From contig NZ_CP030862.1 of NCBI RefSeq assembly GCF_003325375.1, positions 2,917,501 through 2,981,500 of the forward strand: a stretch of 64,000 bases of DNA, in the 5' to 3' direction. The stretch comes from Streptomyces globosus. Its GTDB lineage: Bacteria > Actinomycetota > Actinomycetes > Streptomycetales > Streptomycetaceae. Positions within the stretch are counted from its first letter, which is position 1; each line of letters opens with the position of its first letter. A program made the position numbers and the translations under genes. Below are positions 29,117-37,253 of this stretch, piece after piece. Under the pieces are notes generated by a model. That model was not told where the DNA came from and made no database searches. It saw nothing but the letters and a program-made list of their open reading frames with translations.

Positions 29117-31956
29117 GCCCGGAGCCGGCCCCCGTGCCCGTACCGACCACGCCGTCCACCCGCCGCCGACCCCGGAATCCGATCACATCCATGTCGCCCT
29201 CGGCACCGCCGGACCCCACCCGCCCGGACGCCCCCCCGGTCCCCGAACCGAACCGCGCCGCGGGCCCGTTGACGCACCACAGCCGAGAGCAGGACACGCT
29301 CGGCGTCCTGCTCGACGGTCTCGCCGCCGGACGGTCCGCCGTCGTCACCGTCACCGGACGCCCCGGCTACGGCCAGAACGCCCTCGCCCGCCGCACCGCC
29401 CGCATCGGCCGGTACCGCGGCCTGCGGGTGCTCAGCGCCCGGGCCGTCCCCTCCGAGTCCGGGCTGCGCCACGGCGTGGCCGCGCAACTGCTGACCTCCC
29501 TCGGCGCCGCTCCCGGCCGGCTCGCCCCGGTGCTCCGCGCCGCCCGGCAGCACCCCCTCCTGCTGGTCCTCGAAGACGCCCAGTGGGCCGACCCCGAATC
29601 GCTGCACTGGCTCCACGCCCTGGTACGGCGCTCCGCCACCGCCCCGCTGGTCGTCCTGGCCAGTGGCACCGACGCCGGCGCGCTCGGCCCCGACTGGCGG
29701 TGCCTGGCCGCCTCGGCGCCGGAACCGGAGCGCGCCCACCAGCTGCTGCTGGGCCCTCCCTCCCACGCCGACACCGCCCTCACCGTGCGCACGGTGTGCG
29801 GAGCCGAGGGCGAACCGGAGTTCACCGCCGCCGCCCGGCGGATCTCGGCGGCAACCCCGGCCGTACTGCACGCCGCCCTGCGGCAGTTCAGCCGCCGCGG
29901 CCACCTCCCGGTCACCGAGCGGATCCCCGAACTCGAAGCCGTCGGCCGTGCGGCGCTGGACGACCACATCGGCCGGGTCCTGCGGGGCCTGCCGGACGAG
30001 ACCGTCGCCGTGCTGCGCGCCTTAGCCGTCGGCGGCGAGGTCCTCGGCTTCCACGCGGTGTGCGCCCTCGCGGGACTCGGCCACCTGCGGGAAGCCCGGT
30101 TGCGCGCCGTCCTCGACGCCACGGGTTTCGTCCACACCACCGGCACCGGCACCGGTGCCGGCATGCGCATCAGAGCCGAGGCCGGCCTGCGGATCCTGGC
30201 CGGGATGGAACCGGCCGACCGGGCCGACCTGCACGCGGCCGCCGCCCGTCTCGCCCACCACGGCGGCGCCGCCGACCAGGAGGTCGCCGGCCTCCTGCTG
30301 CACGCGCGCCCCGCCGGCAGCCCCTGGGCCGTCCCGGTCCTGCGCCGCGGCTGCGCGGCGGCCCAGCGGGCGGGCGACCACACCCGGGCGGCGGCGTTCC
30401 TGGCCCGCGCCCTGCGCGAACCGCTCGACGAGCAGAGCCACGCCGGGCTCACCCTCGATCTGGCCGCCGCCGAACTCGTCACCGCTCCCGAGGCGGGCAT
30501 CCGACGGCTCGGCGGCCTCACCCGTACCCGCGACGCCGCCCGGTCGGCCCTGCGCGTCCGTGCCCTGGACCTCGGACTCGCCGCCGGGGACACCGACGGG
30601 ATGCGCCGCGCCGCGGCCGAAGCCCGGCCGGCCGCCGCCGCCGAGGAGCAGGAAGCCCTCGTCGCGCTCTACTGGTCGGCCGACCCGGCCGACCGGGAGC
30701 ACGCCGAGCGTGTCGTCCCCGCGATGCCCGCACTGCCCGCCCGCCCGACGTCCGCCCTCCAGGCCGGCCCCCGCGCCTGGCAGCTCGCCCTGGCCGGCGA
30801 CGGCCTGACCGCAGCGCGCGAGCTCGCCCGCGCCGCCCTCGCCCGGCCCGCACGAGACGCCCCCGTCCTGCCCCGGCTCGCCGCCTGCAAGGCGCTGTGC
30901 CTGACCGGGGACCACGACGAGGCCGACGCCGGACTGACCGCCCTGCTCACCGGCATGCGGGCGGACGGCAGGCAGGTCGCCGCACCCCACGTCCTCGCCG
31001 CGCGCGCAGAACTCAACCTGCGCCGCGGCCTGCTCGCCGCCGCCGAACACGACATCGGCGCCGCCGAACGGGCGCTGCCCCGCCCCAGCCGGCACCCCGC
31101 CGCGACGGCACAGCTGCGAGCCGTGCGGATCGTCGTCGACCTCGAACGCGGCGACACCGTACGGGCCGGTACGCTCGCCGCCGAACCGGTGCCGGACGCG
31201 GCCCGCCCCAGTCCGTACTGGCCGCACCTGCTCTTCGCGCAGGCCCTGGTGGCGGCCGCCGGCCGGGACACCGCCGAGGCCGTGCACCTGCTGCGCGAAT
31301 GCGGCCGCCTGCTCCTGCACCGGGCCCACCTCAACCCCGCACTGCTGCCGTGGCGTTCGGTCGCAGCCCGGCTCCTGCGCGCGGCAGGACAGGAAGCCGA
31401 GGCGCACCTGCTGGGCTCCGAGGAGCTGCGGCTGGCCCGCAAATGGGGTGCGGTCGGCCCGGTCGGATGGGCCGAGCTGAACGCCGGACCGGCCGCCGCC
31501 CACGAGGATCCGGCCCGGGCCCGCTACGCGGCCGACCTGCTCCGCCGGGGCCCGGCCGGTCCCGGCTACCAGCGGGCGCTCGCCGACCTCGCCGCCGCGG
31601 AACTCGCCACGGCCGGCAACCGGCAGGCCGCCGCCGCGGCCGTCGCCGAACTCAAGGTGCTCACCGCCACCCACCCGGCGGGCCCGATGGCCCGGTGCGC
31701 CCGGCGGCTCGCGGCGGAACTCGCGCCCGGCCGGAGCCCCGGTCCCGACCGGCCCCCTTCCTGGGCCGAGCTGACCCCGCCGGAGGCCCGTACGGCGACG
31801 CTCGCCGCGCACGGGCACAGCAACACCCAGATCTCCGGAATGCTGTCGCTGTCGCGGCGTGCCGTGGAGCTCCGGCTGAGCCGGGTCTACCGCAAGCTGC
31901 GGATCGGCAGCCGGGAAGAACTCCGGGCGCTCGTACGCGACATGGAAGGAAACTGA
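29104..31956 (+). CDS. LAL-family LuxR regulator with degenerate Walker A and a TTA codon
   Basis: About 950 aa if started at ATG 29104; ATG 29191 is an alternative. The P-loop reads TVTGRPGYGQNALARR, where Gln 91 and Asn 92 replace the usual Lys-Ser/Thr. The Walker B region LLLVLEDAQWADPESLHWLH is kept. The C-terminal LuxR HTH (SNTQISGMLSLSRRAVELRL, VYRKLRIGSREEL) is well formed. Codon 307 is TTA (30022-30024), the rare codon read by the bldA tRNA of Streptomyces, so translation should be tied to developmental stage. I infer a DNA-binding activator that has lost normal ATP hydrolysis or works as a partner of another LAL. It lies 4 bp upstream of the third LAL gene. Confidence 0.88.
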   Translation: MERLSPEPAPVPVPTTPSTRRRPRNPITSMSPSAPPDPTRPDAPPVPEPNRAAGPLTHHSREQDTLGVLLDGLAAGRSAVVTVTGRPGYGQNALARRTARIGRYRGLRVLSARAVPSESGLRHGVAAQLLTSLGAAPGRLAPVLRAARQHPLLLVLEDAQWADPESLHWLHALVRRSATAPLVVLASGTDAGALGPDWRCLAASAPEPERAHQLLLGPPSHADTALTVRTVCGAEGEPEFTAAARRISAATPAVLHAALRQFSRRGHLPVTERIPELEAVGRAALDDHIGRVLRGLPDETVAVLRALAVGGEVLGFHAVCALAGLGHLREARLRAVLDATGFVHTTGTGTGAGMRIRAEAGLRILAGMEPADRADLHAAAARLAHHGGAADQEVAGLLLHARPAGSPWAVPVLRRGCAAAQRAGDHTRAAAFLARALREPLDEQSHAGLTLDLAAAELVTAPEAGIRRLGGLTRTRDAARSALRVRALDLGLAAGDTDGMRRAAAEARPAAAAEEQEALVALYWSADPADREHAERVVPAMPALPARPTSALQAGPRAWQLALAGDGLTAARELARAALARPARDAPVLPRLAACKALCLTGDHDEADAGLTALLTGMRADGRQVAAPHVLAARAELNLRRGLLAAAEHDIGAAERALPRPSRHPAATAQLRAVRIVVDLERGDTVRAGTLAAEPVPDAARPSPYWPHLLFAQALVAAAGRDTAEAVHLLRECGRLLLHRAHLNPALLPWRSVAARLLRAAGQEAEAHLLGSEELRLARKWGAVGPVGWAELNAGPAAAHEDPARARYAADLLRRGPAGPGYQRALADLAAAELATAGNRQAAAAAVAELKVLTATHPAGPMARCARRLAAELAPGRSPGPDRPPSWAELTPPEARTATLAAHGHSNTQISGMLSLSRRAVELRLSRVYRKLRIGSREELRALVRDMEGN
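30022..30024 (+). promoter_or_regulatory. TTA leucine codon (bldA-dependent translation point)
   Basis: In the reading GTG-CTG-CGC-GCC-TTA-GCC-GTC the frame is that of the LAL gene at 29104. In Streptomyces TTA codons are read by the bldA tRNA, which matures late, and are concentrated in pathway regulators. I noticed no other in-frame TTA in the cluster part of the window, but that was a scan by eye. Confidence 0.85.
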
Positions 31957-31960
31957 GCCG

Positions 31961-34765
31961 ATGCTGCTCGAACGGACATCCGAGACGGTGTTGGTGCAGG
32001 ACGCCCTGCACGCGGCGGCCGACGGGCGGTCCTCGCTCCTGCTGTTCACCGGGCCCCTCGGCATCGGCAGATCCGCCTGGCTGCGGGAGCTCCCGGCACG
32101 CTTCACCGGCCACGACGTGTGCGTCATGCGGGCCAACGCGGCCGTCATGGAACAGGACTTCGCCTACGGCGTCGTACGCCAGCTCTTCGACAGCCTGACC
32201 CTCGCGGCGGCCGCGGCGGCCGACGGCTTCCCGCCCTTCGGGGACACCCTCTCCGAAGACCTCCTGCCGGCCGCCGCCGAGGACCCGGCGGCGCCCCTCG
32301 ACGCGGTCCTGTCGGACCTGCGCGAGATGCTGGCCCGGCTCGGGCGCGAACGCCCCCTGCTGATCCTCGTCGACGACCTCCAGTGGGCCGACACCTGGTC
32401 GCTGCGCTGCCTGGCCTACCTCGCGGGCCGCCCGCAGGGTCTGCGCGCCGTCCTCGTCTGCACCCTGCGCGACGGCGACCCGCGCGCCCGGCACCCGCTG
32501 GTGTGCGAGGTGACCGATGCCGCCACACAAGTGATGCGGCCCGCCCCGCTCTCGCCTGCCGCGACCGGACAGCTGATCCGGGAACGGTTCGGCGAGAGCG
32601 GCGATGAGGAGTTCGTCCTGGCCTGCCACCGGGCATCCGGCGGCAACCCGATGTTCCTGAGCCATGTCCTGGCGGCCCTGGCCGACACCGGGCTGCGGCC
32701 GTCCGCCGCGCACGCCGGGACCGCCGGCACGCTGCGGCCCGCGCCCCTGCGCGAACGCCTCGCCGGATGCCTGAGCACCCAGACCCGACCGGTCCGCGAC
32801 CTGGCGGCCGCGATCGCGATCCTCGGGGAGCAGGACACCCCCGGGCTGGCCGCGCGCCTGGCCCGCCTGGACACCATCGGGGAGTCCGACGCCCTGCGCA
32901 CCCTGCACCGGCTCGGACTGCTCAGGGCCGAGGGCGTTCGGGCGTTCGTCCATCCGGTCGTCCAGGACGCGGCCGAGGCCTCCATGGCCATGGACGAGCG
33001 GGGCAGTTGGCACGAACGGGCTGCCACCCTGCTGCACGAGGCCGGGCACTCCGGCGAAGAGGTCGCGGCCCAGCTCATGGCGGCCGCCACCCCTGGCAAC
33101 AGCTGGTCCGCCGCCGTCCTGCGCACCGCCGCAGACGCGGCCCTGCGCCGCGGCGCCCACCAGGAGGCGGCCCGGTTCCTGCGCCGCGCCCTGATCGGCA
33201 GCCCCGAACAGGGCGAGGAGCGGGCGCGCCTGCTGATCGACCTCGCGGCGGCGGAGAGCGCCTACGACAGCGCCGCCTGCGAACGGCACACCGCCCAGGC
33301 CATCGCCCTGCTGGACACGCCGCACGACCGGGCCGCGGCCGCGCTGCGCATCTCGCCGGGCTTCCTCACCCCCCTCAACCCCGCCGCCGCGGACATCCTC
33401 CGGCAGGCCGCCGCCGGCCTCGGATCCCCGGAACGGCTGACCGGATCGGCGCGCGACCTGGCCCTGCGGCTGGAGGCCCGGCTGAGCCACTGCGCCCGCC
33501 AGGACCCCGCCGAACTCGCCCGGTCCGTACGCCGGCTGCGGGAGCGGCCCGAGGATCCGGCCGTCTTCTCCGGCGCCGAACGTGAACTGCTCGCCGTACT
33601 CCTGCACGCGGCCGCACTCAGCGGCCGGCTGCCCGCGTACGAGGTGGCCCGGCAGGCCGGGCGGATCCTCGCGAGCGTACCGGCTGCCGAACCGGGACCG
33701 CCGACCGTCCTGCCGCTGCTGGCACCGGTGTTCACCAGTGCCGACGACGTGGATGCCCTCGCCGGCTGGCTGGCGGACCGAGAGCGGCACCGGGGCCGGG
33801 CCGGAGGCGGACCGGAGCCTTTCGTCCAGGTCGAGGAGGCGATGGTCCTCCTGGCCCGCGGCCGGCTCGCACACGCCCGCGAGCATGCCGAGCGGGCCTT
33901 CGAGCGCGAGGGGGACGGCCATCCGGACGGCGCGGCGATGGCCGCCACCGTGCTGGCCGCCATCGCCTTGGAGGCCTGCGACCCGGTGCTCGGCGAGCGC
34001 GTGAGAGCCGGAACCCGAGGGCAGCTGGCGGCCGGAAACCTCGCCTGCACCACCATGCTGCGGCTGACGGAGGCACAAGCAGAGGCCCGGCGCGGCGACC
34101 TGGACCGGGCCCTGGACACCGTGCTCGCCTGCGGTCGCCAACTGGAGGCGTCCGGATGGCGCAACCCGGTCCTCTTCCCGTGGCGGCCCTGGGCGATCCG
34201 CCTGCTGCACCGCAGCGGTGACCTGGAGTCGGCCCGGGCGCTCGCCGAGGAGGAGTACGCACAGGCCAGGATCTGGGGCGCGCCGGTCGCGATCGGGCGC
34301 GCGCAGCGGCTGCGCGGTCGCCTCCGCGGGGGCAGCGAGGGCACAGCCCTGCTGCGCGACGCGGTCAACGTCCTGCGCGGCTCGGCCAACGGGCTCGAAC
34401 TGGCCCGAACGCTGCGCGCGCTGGCCCGCGCGGTACGCGAGGGCGCCGAGGCGCGGGAGCTGCAGCGTGAGTCGGCGGCCCTCGCCCTGGCCTGCGGGGT
34501 GCCCTGGAAGGCCGAGCAGGACGTGCCGCGCCCGCCCGGGCCGGCCGGGACCCCGCCCGAACCGGCCCTGACCCCGACCGAATCGCGCGTCGCGGCCCTC
34601 GCCGGGAGCGGGCTCACCAACCAGGAGATCGCGACGGAACTCGGCGTCGGATCGCGGGTGGTGGAAAAACATCTGACGAACTCCTACCGAAAACTCGGAA
34701 TATCGGGTCGGCCGCAACTCGCGGCGCTTTTGGGCGGTGCGCGAAAGGGGGCGGCGGACTCCTGA
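31961..34765 (+). CDS. LAL-family LuxR regulator with Lys-to-Arg P-loop
   Basis: A 934-aa LAL regulator. The P-loop is FTGPLGIGRSAWL, in which Arg 37 (rare codon AGA) replaces the invariant Walker A Lys. Walker B, LLILVDDLQWADTWSLRCL, is intact. The C-terminal HTH reads LTPTESRVAALAGSGLTNQE followed by IATELGVGSRVVEKHLTNSYRKLG. ATG 31961 follows GGAAGGA and begins 4 bp after the stop of the preceding LAL gene, so the three LAL genes form one rightward operon. It is probably a positive pathway regulator; dependence on ATP is doubtful given the substitution. Confidence 0.9.
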   Translation: MLLERTSETVLVQDALHAAADGRSSLLLFTGPLGIGRSAWLRELPARFTGHDVCVMRANAAVMEQDFAYGVVRQLFDSLTLAAAAAADGFPPFGDTLSEDLLPAAAEDPAAPLDAVLSDLREMLARLGRERPLLILVDDLQWADTWSLRCLAYLAGRPQGLRAVLVCTLRDGDPRARHPLVCEVTDAATQVMRPAPLSPAATGQLIRERFGESGDEEFVLACHRASGGNPMFLSHVLAALADTGLRPSAAHAGTAGTLRPAPLRERLAGCLSTQTRPVRDLAAAIAILGEQDTPGLAARLARLDTIGESDALRTLHRLGLLRAEGVRAFVHPVVQDAAEASMAMDERGSWHERAATLLHEAGHSGEEVAAQLMAAATPGNSWSAAVLRTAADAALRRGAHQEAARFLRRALIGSPEQGEERARLLIDLAAAESAYDSAACERHTAQAIALLDTPHDRAAAALRISPGFLTPLNPAAADILRQAAAGLGSPERLTGSARDLALRLEARLSHCARQDPAELARSVRRLRERPEDPAVFSGAERELLAVLLHAAALSGRLPAYEVARQAGRILASVPAAEPGPPTVLPLLAPVFTSADDVDALAGWLADRERHRGRAGGGPEPFVQVEEAMVLLARGRLAHAREHAERAFEREGDGHPDGAAMAATVLAAIALEACDPVLGERVRAGTRGQLAAGNLACTTMLRLTEAQAEARRGDLDRALDTVLACGRQLEASGWRNPVLFPWRPWAIRLLHRSGDLESARALAEEEYAQARIWGAPVAIGRAQRLRGRLRGGSEGTALLRDAVNVLRGSANGLELARTLRALARAVREGAEARELQRESAALALACGVPWKAEQDVPRPPGPAGTPPEPALTPTESRVAALAGSGLTNQEIATELGVGSRVVEKHLTNSYRKLGISGRPQLAALLGGARKGAADS

Positions 34766-34778
34766 ACGGCCGCCTGCC

Positions 34779-34922
34779 ACTTCGGTGGAGAGCCGATGGT
34801 TCGGTGTCTCGGCGGATTGCTTCGGTGGGCCGTCTTGCCCTGCCCCTCAGAACCCCGTCAGGCCCCATCCATCAGCTTGACCTGTGAAGGAGACCGACCG
34901 CACCGTACCGAACCACCGAAGC
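34779..34922. repeat. CTTCGGTGG direct and inverted repeats upstream of the PAS-LuxR gene
   Basis: CTTCGGTGG occurs at 34780-34788 and, as GCTTCGGTGG, at 34819-34828. The exact reverse complement CCACCGAAGC is at 34913-34922. The three copies lie in the 366-bp gap between the third LAL gene and the PAS-LuxR gene, upstream of its likely promoter. They could be operator half-sites, or could form a long-range hairpin. Confidence 0.45.
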
Positions 34923-34987
34923 GGAAGTGCCTGACCGAACCCTTGGATCCGATGACCACGGTATTCGCCTCAAGCGCCGCTCGAGCG

Positions 34988-35017
34988 TTGACCGGCGCGA
35001 AGCCGACTACCTAGTGT
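34988..35017 (+). promoter_or_regulatory. Likely promoter of the PAS-LuxR regulator gene
   Basis: TTGACC (34988-34993), an 18-bp spacer and TAGTGT (35012-35017) fit the Streptomyces vegetative consensus TTGACN-(16-18)-TAGRRT. Transcription would start near 35024, leaving a leader of about 108 nt before the ATG at 35132. Confidence 0.55.
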
Positions 35018-35131
35018 TCATGGCGGAGTCCAGTCCGGATAAAGCGTTTTCGCGCAGGCACCGGCCGGTCTCACGGGGGGCTCGCAGCAGCCGTTCGCAC
35101 CACCTCACGCCATGAAAGGACAGAGAATTCC

Positions 35132-35824
35132 ATGGCGACTTCCGTATCCGCGTCGGCGGACCTGACGCAGACCGTGGCCCAGGACCTGGCGGCCCATCCG
35201 ATGAACTCCGCCGAGCAGCATCCGCTGTTCGGCCGGCCGGGTATCACCATGGCCTGCCTCGACCGCAGCCTGACCGTGCAGCAGGCGAACCAGGAGTTCT
35301 TCGGCCGGTTCGGCGGGGACGCGTCGCAGCCCTGCGGCCGACCGTTCGCCGACCTGGTCCACCCCAGCGTCAAGCAGCCGCTGCTGCGCAAGTTCGCCGG
35401 GCTCACCGAGGGCAAGCGGGACCGCTTCACCAGCGAGGTGCTCGCCGTCGGGCCCGACGGACGGGCCTTCACGGCCTCCCTCTCGGCCTGCGCCGTGCGC
35501 AGCAGCACCCCCGACGTGTCGGCGATCTGGGTGATGATGGCCTCCGGTGACGAGCCGGTGGACGGCGAGGTCATGCCCAGCCGGAAGAAGATCCTGAGCG
35601 AGATCGACGCCCGGATACTCGAAGGCATAGCCTCCGGAATCTCGACCGTTCCGCTCGCCGCGAGGCTCTACCTGAGCCGGCAGGGCGTCGAGTACCACGT
35701 GACCTGTCTGTTCCGGAAGCTACGGGTTCCCAACCGGGCGGCGCTGGTCTCGCGCGCCTACTCGATGGGCGTGCTCAAAGTCGGTGTGTGGCCGCCGAAG
35801 GTCGTCGAGGACTTCGTCAAGTAA
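35132..35824 (+). CDS. fscRI: PAS-LuxR pathway regulator (FscRI/PimM/AmphRIV family)
   Basis: A 230-aa regulator with an N-terminal PAS domain (about residues 35-125: MACLDRSLTVQQANQEFFGRF ends its first helix, then GRPFADLVHP). The C-terminal LuxR HTH is atypical of that family but usual for PAS-LuxR proteins (ILEGIASGISTVPLAARLYL, RQGVEYHVTCLFRKL). Size and layout match PimM, NysRIV, AmphRIV and FscRI, which bind 16-bp boxes before polyene genes. Two such boxes are visible in this window. ATG 35132 follows AAAGGACAGAG. It has its own promoter, separate from the LAL operon, and its last 8 bp overlap the convergent phosphopantetheinyl transferase gene. Confidence 0.94.
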   Translation: MATSVSASADLTQTVAQDLAAHPMNSAEQHPLFGRPGITMACLDRSLTVQQANQEFFGRFGGDASQPCGRPFADLVHPSVKQPLLRKFAGLTEGKRDRFTSEVLAVGPDGRAFTASLSACAVRSSTPDVSAIWVMMASGDEPVDGEVMPSRKKILSEIDARILEGIASGISTVPLAARLYLSRQGVEYHVTCLFRKLRVPNRAALVSRAYSMGVLKVGVWPPKVVEDFVK

Positions 35825-36548
35825 GCGGCACCCGGGCGGGCCGGGGCGCGGCCGGAAGGACCGGGCCGGAAGCCCCGGCCGCCGCGCCCTCGGCCGGAAC
35901 CACGAGGGCCGACACCAGGAGGCCGCCGCTGACCAGCCACCGCCCGCTCAGCCGGTCGAGCGGTCGGCCGGAGCGCCGCAACGGCGAGGGCACCAGGACC
36001 TGCGCCCAGAACGAACCCGCCGACAGGTCGATCGTGATCCGCGCGTCCTCGAACTCCAGCCGACGGCGCGTGGCCGGGTACCAGGCCTTGTAGACGGTCT
36101 CCTTCAGGCTGAACAGCAGCCGGTCCCAGTGGATGCCGGGGGAGGCGATCCCCAGCTCGCGCGCCATTGCCAGTTCCTCGGACAGCGCGATGCTCTCCAA
36201 CACTCCCGGGGGCAGGGGCGCATGGGGCTCGGCGTCCACGCTGAGCATGCACACGTCCGTGCTGCGCGCCACGGCGGCCGCACGGTAACCGGCGCAGTGC
36301 GTGATGCTCCCGACCACGCCCTCCGGCCAGAGCGGGGCGTGGTGCGGGCCGGACAGCAACGGCGCCTCCGGGACGTGTAATCGGGCGAGCGCCTGCCTGG
36401 CGCACCACCGCCCGGTGGCGAACTCCCGCCGGCGGGATCCGACTGCATGCCGGACGACCAGGGCTTCCAGGGGGTGCAGGGAGGCATGGGGATGATCGCC
36501 GAAGACGTCCACGCCCACCACGGACCTCGGGAGGATGCGCTCGATCAC
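35817..36548 (-). CDS. 4'-phosphopantetheinyl transferase (Sfp/EntD type)
   Basis: A 243-aa protein likely to convert apo-ACPs to holo form by transferring phosphopantetheine from CoA to the ACP serines. Motifs are VVGSITHCAGY, the Mg-binding stretch LSVDAEPHAPLP (the Asp and Glu of the usual D-x-E) and FSLKETVYKAWYP, the classic KExxYK motif. GTG 36548 is taken as start because its first two bases overlap the TGA of the upstream small gene (GTGA), and total length then fits the family. Its 3' end overlaps the PAS-LuxR gene by 8 bp. NysF plays this role in the nystatin cluster, so it probably belongs to the polyene set. Confidence 0.9.
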   Translation of the reverse strand: MIERILPRSVVGVDVFGDHPHASLHPLEALVVRHAVGSRRREFATGRWCARQALARLHVPEAPLLSGPHHAPLWPEGVVGSITHCAGYRAAAVARSTDVCMLSVDAEPHAPLPPGVLESIALSEELAMARELGIASPGIHWDRLLFSLKETVYKAWYPATRRRLEFEDARITIDLSAGSFWAQVLVPSPLRRSGRPLDRLSGRWLVSGGLLVSALVVPAEGAAAGASGPVLPAAPRPARVPLT

Positions 36549-36772
36549 ACGGAGCCCGTCTCCGGGCGGGTGGCCATCGGAGCGGCCAGCCGGGACCACA
36601 CGGCGACCAGATGGGTCGCCCACTGCAGGCTGTCCGCCGTCGGCTCGGGATCCGGTGCGGGCTGCGGCACGGGCCCCGCCGCGGCCGCCGACGCCAGGAC
36701 GGAGTTCAGCGAGTGCAGATCGCACACCCAGTCCAGCAGCCCGCGCCCGCCCGTTTCCCCGACCGACACCAT
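36545..36772 (-). CDS. Small hypothetical protein coupled to the phosphopantetheinyl transferase
   Basis: A 75-aa protein starting MVSVGETGGRGLLDWVCD, with one central helical stretch (LNSVLASAAAAG) and a Pro-rich middle. I do not recognise its family. Support for its being real: the ATG is preceded by GTGAGGGG, its TGA overlaps the next gene's GTG as GTGA, and codon third positions are G/C-rich. It could help the transferase, or be a leader peptide that couples its translation. Confidence 0.55.
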   Translation of the reverse strand: MVSVGETGGRGLLDWVCDLHSLNSVLASAAAAGPVPQPAPDPEPTADSLQWATHLVAVWSRLAAPMATRPETGSV

Positions 36773-37253
36773 GACACCACCCCTCACCCCGTCACCAGGG
36801 TTTCGAGGCTACGGACGGCGGGCTAGTGAAACTCGTAGGGACGGGCCGGACGGCCCTACAGCCGTTCCGGCTTGACGCCCGCGTACGCCTCCCGCAAGGC
36901 GGTGACCACCGGGTCCTCGGTGCGGAAGGCGATGTCGTCCACCGACGCCACCGACCGCACACCGACGGCCGTGTTCGTGTGTGTGCGCCGGGAAGCGGAC
37001 GGGCTGGAATCCGTTCAAGGCAGCCACCCCCGCGGTCTGCCCCGGCCGGCCTGGTGATTCGCCCAGGCCCGGACCGCACACCGCCCTGAGCTGCGCCGAT
37101 GGCGCCAGGGACGCTTCCGGGGCATGGATGGGCCGTCCCCGTGCGTTGGCGCGGTTAGGCTCGCCTTGACGACACGGTGTTCCCGCTGCGTTCCCATGCC
37201 GTTCCGGGAAGCAGCCGCGACTCCGCCATCCACGCACGTCGGAGGCCCACAGG
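36773..37253. other. 481-bp intergenic region with one C-terminal-like fragment
   Basis: No complete gene is evident. On the minus strand a frame that stops at 36856 reads VDDIAFRTEDPVVTALREAY and then AGVKPERL, which looks like a genuine protein C-terminus. An in-frame stop lies only about 55 codons upstream, and no good start is seen, so it is probably a gene remnant. The rest carries the iron-box-like site described separately. Confidence 0.35.
37150..37168 (+). promoter_or_regulatory. Iron-box-like sequence upstream of thioredoxin gene
   Basis: CGCGGTTAGGCTCGCCTTG matches the DmdR/IdeR iron-box TTAGGTTAGGCTCACCTAA at 13 of 19 positions, including an unbroken GGTTAGGCTC. It ends 86 bp before the thioredoxin ATG. 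The outer positions are poor, so binding is only a possibility. Confidence 0.35.

Noticed and set aside
31661..34780. A 1039-codon open frame opposite the third LAL gene
   Set aside because: Shadow of the LAL frame; no motif or ribosome site.
36792..37079. A 95-codon minus-strand frame in the intergenic region
   Set aside because: Arg/Pro/Ser-rich product without motif; another frame of the same strand gives the more protein-like C-terminus ending at 36856.
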